Below, piece by piece: positions 1-7,253 of a stretch of 36,932 bases of DNA. How positions within the stretch are numbered: position 1 is the stretch's first letter; each line of letters opens with the position of its first letter. The notes under the pieces were generated by a model. That model saw only the letters and a program-made list of their open reading frames with translations, had not been told where the DNA came from and did not search any database. The position numbers and the translations under genes were made by a program. This stretch comes from Burkholderia sp. Bp8963 (GTDB lineage Bacteria > Pseudomonadota > Gammaproteobacteria > Burkholderiales > Burkholderiaceae): contig NZ_QTQP01000065.1 in the NCBI RefSeq assembly GCF_003854275.1, positions 1 through 36,932 of the forward strand, written 5' to 3'.

Positions 1-29
1 AGCGATCGCAGTTCCTGTCGTTCTTTATT

Positions 30-88
30 CGCCAGCTTCACTGGCGTTGCATGTCGGCCTCGGCTCATCCAGACATGATAACCGAGGC
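30..88 (-). terminator. Possible 3' hairpins after the glycosyltransferase gene
   Basis: Two inverted repeats lie just past the glycosyltransferase stop codon, reading on the minus strand. One has perfect 7-base arms at 57-63 and 82-88 (GCCTCGG/CCGAGGC) with an 18-base loop. The second has 6-base arms at 30-35 and 41-46 (CGCCAG/CTGGCG) with a 5-base loop. Neither is followed by a clear T-run on the minus strand, so an intrinsic terminator is only possible. They may be mRNA-stabilising structures, or the operon may continue beyond the window. Confidence 0.25.
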
Positions 89-122
89 AGTTATTTATTC
101 AATCTATTTACGGGATGTTGTA

Positions 123-1538
123 CTAGTCCGAGTTGAACCCGACCCGGGTCATCACCCCCCAGGACTTGTCCTTGCGCAGGAACTGCCACCACCCGAGCAT
201 GCGCCAGTAGCTGTTCAACTGGCGGTAGCCAAAATTCTCGATCATCGCGGCCAGCGCCAGCCGCAGCAAGTCGCCCAGACGCGGGTACGGTTGCGTCGCA
301 AGCTCGGCCAGCACGAGCGACGACACGCTGAGAAACATGCCGAACAGAAACACCAGCGAAAGGAACGCATCGAAGTACGACACATTGATCCAGCCGAGCG
401 CCCAGAAGGCAGGCAACAGGATATAGCCCGACAGTTCGGCAAGCGGCCCAAGCACGTCGACGATCAGGATCTGCCCCATGCCGAGCCAGCCGATACGGCC
501 GTATCGGGAGCGGAACAGCATGTCGCGCTGCTTGAAGAACACTTCCAGCGCACCACGCTGCCAGCGGCAGCGCTGCCCCTTCAGCACGCGCAGCGATTCC
601 GGCGCTTCGGTCCAGCAGATCGGATCGGTCAGGAACGCGATGTTGTACGGTCGGCGCTGATCCCGCATATGGCGATGTATCTTGATTACCAGATCGAGAT
701 CCTCGCCGATCGTATCCGTTCCGAAGCCGCCGACCTGCACGGCCACGTCACGCCGGAACAGGCCGAATGCCCCCGAAATCAGCATCAGCGTGTCCACGCC
801 GCTCCACGCGACGCGTGCCATCAGGAACGCGCGCAGATATTCGATGGACTGCACGAGCGGCAGGAAGCGCCGCGGCGCGCGTATCTCGACGACCCGTCCG
901 CTCTGAATGCGGCACCCGTTCACCACACGCACCACGCCGCCGACCGCGACCGTGCGTTGCGGCTGCTCGACGAAGGGCCGGACGATGCGCAACAACGCGT
1001 CGGACTCCAGCAGGGAGTCCGAATCGATCGCGCAGAACAGCGGCGCGCGCGCCAGGTTGATCCCGGCGTTCATCGCGTCGGCCTTGCCGCCGTTTTCCTT
1101 GTCGATGACGAGCAGGTTCGGATGAACGCGCGACACATAGATGCCGCGAATCGGCTTATGCGAGACGACCGTATCGAACGTGCGCCGGGTCGGCGTCAGC
1201 TCGAACGCGTCGGTCAGCACGCCCAGCGTATTGTCCGTCGAGCCATCGTTGATGACGATCACTTCGGTCAGCGGATACTCGAGCGCAAACAGCGCCTTCA
1301 CGCAGTCGACGATCCCCAGCTCCTCGTTGTAGGCCGGCGCCAGCAACGCGATCGGCGGGGCGCTCGCGCCATAGCGGCGCCAGAGCTGGATACCCCCGCT
1401 GTTGGTGCCGGGACGGATCATGCCGCCCACCGCAGCGACGATCTGGAACAGGTACAGCGCGTTCTGCAACACGTTGACGGTCAATATGACGATCACGATG
1501 GCATGCACGATCAGGGACACGATGTCATTCGCGGTCAC
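123..1538 (-). CDS. Processive family 2 glycosyltransferase (membrane, cellulose/PNAG synthase-like)
   Basis: The 471-residue protein starts at a GTG that overlaps the TGA of the upstream HEAT gene (GTGA). An AAGGAGA ribosome site sits 6-7 bases upstream. A hydrophobic N-terminus (about residues 8-40) is followed by a cytosolic GT-A domain with NDGS (D98), DSD (172-174), GED (D280) and QRCRW (322-326). This is the D,D,D,QxxRW signature of inverting, processive polysaccharide synthases. Two or more C-terminal membrane segments lie at roughly residues 350-430. The family polymerises a nucleotide-sugar on the inner face of the membrane while extruding the chain. E. coli YaiP, which sits next to YaiO, is a plausible relative. 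No PilZ domain is visible, so control by cyclic di-GMP is not evident; the receiver protein in the operon may regulate instead. The sugar cannot be told from sequence. Confidence 0.9.
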   Translation of the reverse strand: MTANDIVSLIVHAIVIVILTVNVLQNALYLFQIVAAVGGMIRPGTNSGGIQLWRRYGASAPPIALLAPAYNEELGIVDCVKALFALEYPLTEVIVINDGSTDNTLGVLTDAFELTPTRRTFDTVVSHKPIRGIYVSRVHPNLLVIDKENGGKADAMNAGINLARAPLFCAIDSDSLLESDALLRIVRPFVEQPQRTVAVGGVVRVVNGCRIQSGRVVEIRAPRRFLPLVQSIEYLRAFLMARVAWSGVDTLMLISGAFGLFRRDVAVQVGGFGTDTIGEDLDLVIKIHRHMRDQRRPYNIAFLTDPICWTEAPESLRVLKGQRCRWQRGALEVFFKQRDMLFRSRYGRIGWLGMGQILIVDVLGPLAELSGYILLPAFWALGWINVSYFDAFLSLVFLFGMFLSVSSLVLAELATQPYPRLGDLLRLALAAMIENFGYRQLNSYWRMLGWWQFLRKDKSWGVMTRVGFNSD

Positions 1539-2578
1539 GATGCAATCTCCTTGCGCTCCAGCAGCGTCAACGCAGCGACGTCGCGCGCCGCGGACGGCCC
1601 GCCTTGCGCCGCGCGCACCAGTATCCGGTAACCGCGCTCGCCTTCCATCGCGAGGGCCTCCGCGGCCCGGAACCGGACCCACCAGTTGGCGTCGCTCAAC
1701 AGGGCCTCGATCTCGCCGTCGAGCGCTTCGATGTCGATCTTTCCCACCGCTTCGACGGCCGCCACCCTGACATACCACACGTCATCCTGCAGCAGCGCCG
1801 CGAGCGACGAAGCGGCGAGCGGATGATGCAACAGGCCCAGCGCACGCGCGGCCGCCGCCCGCACGTCGGGCTGTCGCGATCGCGTGGCGTCCGTGAAGAC
1901 GGGAATCAGCGCGTAGTCGCCGGACGCAGCCAGCGCGCGAATGGCCACGCTGCGAAGCCGCGGCAGCACCTGATCGTCCGCGGCCAGCGCAATCAGATCC
2001 GACATCTGATGGCTCGCCAGACGCTCGAACAACTCCAGGGTCAGCATCGAGTCGGTCAATCCGCCCAGCTTGTCGATCACCTGCTTCAACGGAACATGAA
2101 GCCCCCGTTGCGCCAGCGCCCAGGCGGCCGCAAGACATACCGTGGCCTTGCGGTCGGCGAGCGCACCAGTCAACGCGCGGGCCGACGCGTCATCTTCAAA
2201 CAACGCGAGCGACTCCGCCGCGCGCCGCCGGATCCCCGACCTCCGCCGCCGCAAGTCGTGCACCATGCGCGCCTCGAGCCCCAACCGGCTTGCCAGTTGT
2301 ATCAGCCGCGCATGCTCGTCGCCGAGCAACTGGCCTGCCAGCCTGAGTACGAGCGACGTCACCAGCGCCGGGTTACGGTGCGCGACGCGCTCGATCCCGG
2401 CGACGCTCGCTTCCGGATCGTCGAGCCAGAGGATCAATTCGTGCGACAGCGCCGCGGCCAGTTCCTTATCGCGCGACGCCAGCCATCCGCGCACCGCATG
2501 GGCGAGCAGCAGCATCCCGAGCATCAGCACCGAGATGGCGCTGAGCGCGAGCGATGCGGTCTGGATCCATTCGAGCAT
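1535..2578 (-). CDS. Membrane-anchored HEAT-repeat protein
   Basis: The 347-residue protein has one N-terminal membrane segment (about residues 8-30) followed by an all-helical, alanine- and leucine-rich domain. Several 30-residue HEAT or PBS-lyase-like repeats are visible, clearest at about residues 230-330, with the recurring pattern D-x-x-W-x-V-R-x-x-A-x-E-A-L. Such repeats are protein-binding scaffolds. The gene lies 12 bases after the YaiO-family gene and overlaps the glycosyltransferase start by 4 bases, so translational coupling is likely. A role as a cytosolic or membrane scaffold between synthase and regulator is inferred. No catalytic motif is seen. Confidence 0.8.
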   Translation of the reverse strand: MLEWIQTASLALSAISVLMLGMLLLAHAVRGWLASRDKELAAALSHELILWLDDPEASVAGIERVAHRNPALVTSLVLRLAGQLLGDEHARLIQLASRLGLEARMVHDLRRRRSGIRRRAAESLALFEDDASARALTGALADRKATVCLAAAWALAQRGLHVPLKQVIDKLGGLTDSMLTLELFERLASHQMSDLIALAADDQVLPRLRSVAIRALAASGDYALIPVFTDATRSRQPDVRAAAARALGLLHHPLAASSLAALLQDDVWYVRVAAVEAVGKIDIEALDGEIEALLSDANWWVRFRAAEALAMEGERGYRILVRAAQGGPSAARDVAALTLLERKEIAS

Positions 2579-2590
2579 CGGCGCGTCCGC

Positions 2591-3940
2591 CTAGAATTTC
2601 ACGGTCATGCCGAGCCCTACCACGTTGCGGTCGTAAAGGTTTGGCCGCAACTCGCGCGCCGCCGACACGTTGATCGCGAGCGAGTCGCTGACGTCGAATA
2701 CGGCCCCCGCATAGAAGGCGCGGGTCCTGACGGTCACGCCCTGGTCCGACTCGGGCGCATCGGCGAACCCTGCCAGCAGACGCAGCCGGCGCCACGCCTG
2801 CCAGTCCGCGCGCAGCGCGTACCCCGTCAGATACCGGTTTCGTTCGTCCAGCGTGTTGACCCATTTCGCCGTGACCCACAGCGTGTCGTCGCCGAGATAC
2901 TGGATCGCGCCAACGTTGCCGGACCAGATCCGCGCCGTGTCGTAGCGGGCGTAACGCATATCGAGCGTCGCGAAAGTCGACCGCTTGCCGGCCACGGGAT
3001 CGAGCCGCCACTGCACGCCGGTTCCGGCCGCCACTTTGGGCAGAATCGATGCGTCGGGCGTGCCGCCGCCATAAACGTACACGCTCAACCTGTCGGAATA
3101 CCGATGATCGAGCCTCAGCTCGGAATAGACGTTGGTCGTACGAAAACGGCGGCTCACGTCCGAACCGACGGCGATCACGTTGTGGTCGTCGATCGAATAC
3201 GCCAGGCGCACGGAACCTTCCTTCCAGGCCGGCGATCCGTTCGACAAGTGGCTGTATGCACCGCCGACATCCAGACGGAATCGCTGGTGATCCGGCAGCA
3301 CGGCGCGTTGCGGCGCGACGGAATCCGGCGCCAACGTGGCGGCCTCGCGGTAGGCCGCGCGTGCCTCGGCGTCGCGCCATTGCGCGCGCAAGCTGTCGCC
3401 GAGGCCGATCAATGCGGACGCGTCGCCCGTTTGCTCATGCGCGAGCGCGCGATACTCCGACTCGCTGTTCCGGGCGTCGCCCTTGGCGAGCAGCAGGTTC
3501 GCGTGCAACTCGCGTGCTTCGACATCATGCGGGGCGTCGCGCAGGACGATATCGACCTGCGCGAGCGCCGTATCGATGTCGCCACGACGCTGGGCGATCC
3601 GGGCGAGCGCGAGACGCGCATCCTTGTAACCGGGCGCCAGCGACAGCACGCGCTGAAACAGCCCGGCTGCTTCGCTGTCGCGCCCTTTCGCCATCAGCAC
3701 CAGGCCTTCCTGCAGCAGCACGTCGACATTGTCCGGTGCGGCGGCCGCCGCGCGAGAGAGCAGATCGAGCGCTTCGTCCATGCGCCCGGCCAGTCGCGCC
3801 TGCACGCCGGCCTGATACAGACCGGCGATGTCCGTCGCGGAAACGCCCGGCCCGCTTTGCGCGACAGCCGCCGGCAAGCAGCCGCAGACCAGCAAGGCCG
3901 TGAGCGCGCAACGGCCTGCGAATGGAACCTGATTCACCAT
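2591..3940 (-). CDS. YaiO-family outer membrane beta-barrel protein with N-terminal TPR domain
   Basis: The 449-residue protein starts at the ATG that shares one base with the TGA of the receiver gene (TGATG). The longer open frame reaching 4033 would overlap that gene deeply and lacks a signal peptide at its start. Residues 1-28 form a signal peptide ending in an AVAQ-type cleavage site. Residues 30-210 carry four to five TPR repeats, with the A/G/P spacing seen in lines such as AAAPDN and LSLAPGY. The remainder has alternating, aromatic-rich strands typical of an outer-membrane barrel and ends in phenylalanine, as expected for Bam recognition. Periplasmic TPR plus barrel is the layout of polysaccharide exporters such as PgaA and BcsC. 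With the synthase next door it probably exports or anchors the polymer. E. coli YaiO is shorter and lacks most of the TPR part. Confidence 0.85.
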   Translation of the reverse strand: MVNQVPFAGRCALTALLVCGCLPAAVAQSGPGVSATDIAGLYQAGVQARLAGRMDEALDLLSRAAAAAPDNVDVLLQEGLVLMAKGRDSEAAGLFQRVLSLAPGYKDARLALARIAQRRGDIDTALAQVDIVLRDAPHDVEARELHANLLLAKGDARNSESEYRALAHEQTGDASALIGLGDSLRAQWRDAEARAAYREAATLAPDSVAPQRAVLPDHQRFRLDVGGAYSHLSNGSPAWKEGSVRLAYSIDDHNVIAVGSDVSRRFRTTNVYSELRLDHRYSDRLSVYVYGGGTPDASILPKVAAGTGVQWRLDPVAGKRSTFATLDMRYARYDTARIWSGNVGAIQYLGDDTLWVTAKWVNTLDERNRYLTGYALRADWQAWRRLRLLAGFADAPESDQGVTVRTRAFYAGAVFDVSDSLAINVSAARELRPNLYDRNVVGLGMTVKF

Positions 3941-4326
3941 CAGCCGCGCTCCGGCGGGGAAACGATCCGTGCAATGCGGGACTGCAACTCGCTGAGCGAG
4001 AACGGTTTTCTCAGGTAGTCTTCCACGCCCCACCGAAATGCATTGACGACATCGGTTTCCAGCTTGCGCCCGGTAATCATGATGACGGGCGTATGCTCGA
4101 GCGCCCCGTCCTGATTCATCTTGCGCAGCAGCGCAAAACCGTCGAGGCGCGGCATCATCACATCCAGCAACGCCATCGACGGCCGCTGCTCGCGTATGAG
4201 TTCGTATGCGGCCTCGCCATCGGACGCCGACAGCACCCTGTAACCCCAGGTCGACAGTTTGTGCTCGAGCAGCTCACGCAGGAGCGCGTCGTCTTCAGCA
4301 ATCAGAATCGTTGGCAAATCCGACAT
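3940..4326 (-). CDS. Single-domain response regulator (CheY-like receiver)
   Basis: The 128-residue protein is a bare receiver domain. The acidic pair EDD is at residues 11-13, the phospho-acceptor is D55 in LLDVMMP, the switch threonine is T85 in MITG, and the conserved lysine is K108 before a proline. All the residues needed for phosphorylation are present. There is no DNA-binding or enzymatic output domain, so it must act by protein contact. An in-frame ATG at 4344 would add six residues. The start at 4326 is preferred because of a GGAA-type ribosome site about eight bases upstream and a typical receiver N-terminus. No histidine kinase is seen in the window. The gene lies inside the polysaccharide operon, so it may regulate the synthase or the HEAT protein. 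Confidence 0.88.
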   Translation of the reverse strand: MSDLPTILIAEDDALLRELLEHKLSTWGYRVLSASDGEAAYELIREQRPSMALLDVMMPRLDGFALLRKMNQDGALEHTPVIMITGRKLETDVVNAFRWGVEDYLRKPFSLSELQSRIARIVSPPERG

Positions 4327-4419
4327 TTCCGTTTTCCGGACCATGGCTGTTGGAGGGCTGCCCGCTTGCAGCGGGACGCGATGGAGTGACTGTGCGCATT
4401 GCCGGTCGATGACACTCGA

Positions 4420-6072
4420 TCAACGATCCAGCAGCCCGTGGAACGCGATGCCGGCATAGTTCGGCCATGCGCGAAACACGGGTTGCAGGCTGGCGGAGAC
4501 GGTCAACAGACGATCCGGATCGCCGAGAAAACTCACCTTGTCTGCATCGATTCGTTCCCTGCTCTTCTCGACATAGCCGATGCCCCGCGCCAGCGTGGTC
4601 GCGCGATCGAGGCGCACGGCGACCATCTTGCCGTCCTCGGGCACCAGCCACAGGGTGCCCGCGCCGCCCCGCGGCACGGGTGCATAGGTCTGCGTCCACT
4701 CGTCCTGCATCGGACCGTTTTCCAGCGCGACGCTGACCGGGAAATTGCGGGTTGCGCCCCACGCCAGCAAAGGCGCCGCCACGCGCTGCACGTGCGCGGC
4801 GTCGGTGCGATACGCCATGACGGTCAGCGACTGCGCGGCACGACCGATCCGGTCAAGCACCTCGTTGCCGCCCGGCGCGTCGAGCAGCCAGAACGGCAGG
4901 ACCGTATCGAGCGGCAGTGCCGCTGCGTCGCCGAGCGCGGCGACGGTCGTGCCCCACGCGTGCATCACCGCCTGCGGCTCCGTACGATACGCGGGCAACT
5001 GATACGGTTCGATGTCGTATTGAACGCCACCCAGCCGCGTCGGCTCCGTCGACGCGCGCTGATATTGTCCGATCGCCCGCAAGCGCGCCACCGCTTGTTC
5101 GCGCCCCTTTTCCGTGACCATGTCCGGATCGCCTTCGACCGCCCAGACCTGGATGCCGGCGCCGTGCGCGCGCGCCACGAAATCCCGCAACGCGTCGGCG
5201 CCGGTCACCTGACCGTCAGCGATCGGCAACGCGACGTAGAGGCGCGACACCTTGTATCGCACCGCGTCCGCGAGCAAGTCGCGTCCGCCGTCTTCCCATC
5301 GGCTGCGCTGCCACACCCACGCGGCACGTCCACCTTCCGCCGCCGCGGCGCGCGGCGCGAGGTGCACATCGCTCAGGTCGAGGCGCCCGCCTTCGGACGG
5401 ACACACCAGCACGAGGTTTTGATCGAGGTTCTCCGTCCCGGCCGGCAAGGTCGCCAGGTCGATCCGGCCGTGCACCGCTTCAGTGCCGACCGTTCGCTGC
5501 AGCGGGTACAGTGCGCCGGGATCGCGCCCGGCCGCCGCCATTCCCCACTGAAAACCGGCGCTCCCGTTCCCGGCCAGCACGACATCACCCGCCGCGACAC
5601 GCGGCCAGCGGGCGTCGCGCCGCGCCAGAACGATGCCGGCCGGCTGCCGGCCAGGCCGGCAGGCGATCGCGATCGCGTCACCGTCACGATTGCGGCTGGC
5701 GCTTGCCCGCTCTTCCTGTCCGAACGGCCGGATCGTGAGGTCGGGCAAAAGCGGCGTATTGAACATCAGCATGTCGGGTTTGGCCGGATCGTCGGGCGAG
5801 GTTGGTCCGATCGCCGTCGGCACGAATCGATTGTCGTCGACGATGCCCGACACCGCGATGCGGGCATCGGCCGTCGTCCCCACCGGCGACAGCCACGCGG
5901 ACCACTGCAGTTGCGCGTCCTTCGGCAGTTCCAGCTCGAAGCAGTGGGGGGAAGATGCGATCGGCCGCCCTTTTTCGTCAAAACACTGCAGTCGGCTTGT
6001 CTGGGCGTGTGCGGACGCGGATGCCGTAACAGCCACCATCGCAGCAACCCGCAGCATGATTGAAAACTTCAT
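4420..6072 (-). CDS. Secreted DUF3142-type protein, TIM-barrel-like, possible glycoside hydrolase
   Basis: The 550-residue protein starts at an ATG preceded by AGGA at good spacing. Residues 1-23 form a signal peptide (hydrophobic core, AHAQ cleavage). The N-terminal third (about 24-240) is beta-rich and probably a carbohydrate-binding or Ig-like module. The C-terminal part has alternating strand/helix pattern with phrases such as LYVALPIADG, GIQVWAVEGDPD, GVQYDIEPY (D353, E355) and LTVMAYRT. The order 'strand, D-x-E, later MAYR' recalls GH18-like barrels, in which acidic residues at the end of strand 4 are catalytic. DUF3142 assignment is by resemblance only. It is the first gene of the operon, 93 bases before the receiver gene. 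A role in trimming or releasing the exported polysaccharide is inferred from context. Activity is unproven and the full GH18 DxxDxDxE motif is not seen. Confidence 0.75.
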   Translation of the reverse strand: MKFSIMLRVAAMVAVTASASAHAQTSRLQCFDEKGRPIASSPHCFELELPKDAQLQWSAWLSPVGTTADARIAVSGIVDDNRFVPTAIGPTSPDDPAKPDMLMFNTPLLPDLTIRPFGQEERASASRNRDGDAIAIACRPGRQPAGIVLARRDARWPRVAAGDVVLAGNGSAGFQWGMAAAGRDPGALYPLQRTVGTEAVHGRIDLATLPAGTENLDQNLVLVCPSEGGRLDLSDVHLAPRAAAAEGGRAAWVWQRSRWEDGGRDLLADAVRYKVSRLYVALPIADGQVTGADALRDFVARAHGAGIQVWAVEGDPDMVTEKGREQAVARLRAIGQYQRASTEPTRLGGVQYDIEPYQLPAYRTEPQAVMHAWGTTVAALGDAAALPLDTVLPFWLLDAPGGNEVLDRIGRAAQSLTVMAYRTDAAHVQRVAAPLLAWGATRNFPVSVALENGPMQDEWTQTYAPVPRGGAGTLWLVPEDGKMVAVRLDRATTLARGIGYVEKSRERIDADKVSFLGDPDRLLTVSASLQPVFRAWPNYAGIAFHGLLDR

Positions 6073-6197
6073 TCGTCCTACGATTCGAGATTCGCCGATT
6101 CGATGGCTGCCACAAGGAGGGATTCGCCTTTCAGCACTGAAAACAGCACAGCCGCTTCCGGAGCGCGCCCATTGCTTCGGACCCCAGATGACCATGT

Positions 6198-6225
6198 GGT
6201 TTACCGGACAACCGACTCCCGTCAA
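6198..6225 (-). promoter_or_regulatory. Weak sigma-70-like promoter candidate for the polysaccharide operon
   Basis: On the minus strand TTGACG (6225-6220) and TAAACC (6203-6198) are separated by 16 bases. The -35 box matches five of six consensus positions; the -10 box is poor. The predicted leader before the ATG at 6072 would be about 120 bases. Confidence 0.2.
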
Positions 6226-6360
6226 TTGTCATACCAATGGAGCAGACCACAAAGACCGTCCACTCAGGACGACATACCGTCGCCAGGGCCGCGTATTTTC
6301 GCTCAATGGCGAGGTGCTTGAACAGTCTCGATTTACGAGAGTTAACAGTTGTGTTATCCA

Positions 6361-6428
6361 GGCGCAACGCTTGCGTGTCACGCGTGTTGCCGGACACGAA
6401 TGGGGGCGAATGCGCGGACGGTTGCGCC
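6361..6428. repeat. Inverted-repeat cluster, possible transcript end of the type VI island
   Basis: Perfect 8-base arms GGCGCAAC (6361-6368) and GTTGCGCC (6421-6428) enclose 52 bases. Inside them lie a short hairpin (CGCAA/TTGCG at 6363-6375) and the palindrome CACGCGTG. The cluster starts 8 bases downstream of the stop codon at 6436 on the minus strand. There is no T-tract, so it is at best a non-canonical terminator or an RNA-stabilising structure. Confidence 0.3.
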
Positions 6429-6435
6429 GACAGAC

Positions 6436-7155
6436 TCAGCGGCGAAAGATCCACAGCCCGTATCCGGGCCCGTCGCCTTCGCGCTTCTTTCCCTTCGAGG
6501 TCCGTTTCAGGTCGATGGTGGCCGGATCCGGCCATCCGAACGTCTCGAACATGCGTTCCGAAATCGCAATGAACGAGCGATCCTTCCGGAATCCTGAAAT
6601 CGCGAAAAACGCCAGCAGCAACGCGACGAACAGCACCGACACGCCGGTGAAGACCAGTTGGTAGAACAGTGCCTGTTCCGGCATCTTCACGAAAAACGCA
6701 TAGGCCATTGCGGCGGCCCAGACGGTCAGGATCGTCAGGCAGATTCGTGCCGACTTCCCGATATACGCGCGCTTTCCGATCGTACAGTGCGGATAGACCG
6801 CGATCAGCCCGTCGTCGACCCGACGGACGGCAAAGCACGTCGCACCGGTCGCGGACTGCTCGGCCACCACCTCGACCTCGTCGTTCTCGCGGAACGGGCA
6901 CCGCCACAACCATCCGTCGACATGGACGTCGCCGATATCGAACGACACCTTGTCGACTTCCTCGTTACTGTTCCCGGCAGAAATGGCAACGGCGGTTGCG
7001 AGCCCCGTCATGCCGGCCAGGCCGATCGCCACGGCGCCCACGCCGGTGGCAACCTTGTCGGCCTCGGTACGCATGAAGTCATGCGTGGTTTTCGTGCGCC
7101 GCAGGTTCTGCACACGACCACGCAACAGCACGGCTTGCGTCGTTTGATTCTGCAT
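6436..7155 (-). CDS. Multi-pass membrane protein beside VasX-like toxin; candidate immunity protein
   Basis: The 239-residue protein has three clear hydrophobic segments at about residues 37-60, 137-155 and 165-188. Between the first two is a beta-rich soluble region with three cysteines. The C-terminus is short and basic. It starts 98 bases after the VasX-like gene. In Vibrio cholerae the immunity gene tsiV2 lies directly downstream of vasX and encodes an inner-membrane protein of similar size, so the position and topology fit an immunity role. The alternative is a membrane effector: similar small membrane proteins in Burkholderia type VI islands have been labelled putative effectors. The sequence cannot decide between the two. 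Confidence 0.72.
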   Translation of the reverse strand: MQNQTTQAVLLRGRVQNLRRTKTTHDFMRTEADKVATGVGAVAIGLAGMTGLATAVAISAGNSNEEVDKVSFDIGDVHVDGWLWRCPFRENDEVEVVAEQSATGATCFAVRRVDDGLIAVYPHCTIGKRAYIGKSARICLTILTVWAAAMAYAFFVKMPEQALFYQLVFTGVSVLFVALLLAFFAISGFRKDRSFIAISERMFETFGWPDPATIDLKRTSKGKKREGDGPGYGLWIFRR

Positions 7156-7253
7156 ATTCGGTTACCCATTATCCGTGGTCGCTCGAGCGCCCACTCGTTG
7201 CTTCACATCGATTCCTTGCCCGCTCGCCGATCGGCGAACCGCCGGCGAACCAC

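Larger units (their letters stand above)
6073..6435. other. Intergenic leader region of the polysaccharide operon
   Basis: These 363 bases separate the type VI island from the polysaccharide operon, both on the minus strand. No convincing gene is present. The region holds a weak minus-strand promoter candidate, a small palindrome (TCTCG/CGAGA arms around 6329-6343), and a cluster of inverted repeats at 6361-6428 that could mark the end of the upstream transcript. Confidence 0.5.

Noticed and set aside
1604..4018. Plus-strand open frame of 804 codons across the HEAT and YaiO-family genes
   Set aside because: It spans two real minus-strand genes and has no recognisable motif. The base composition is that of a complement frame.
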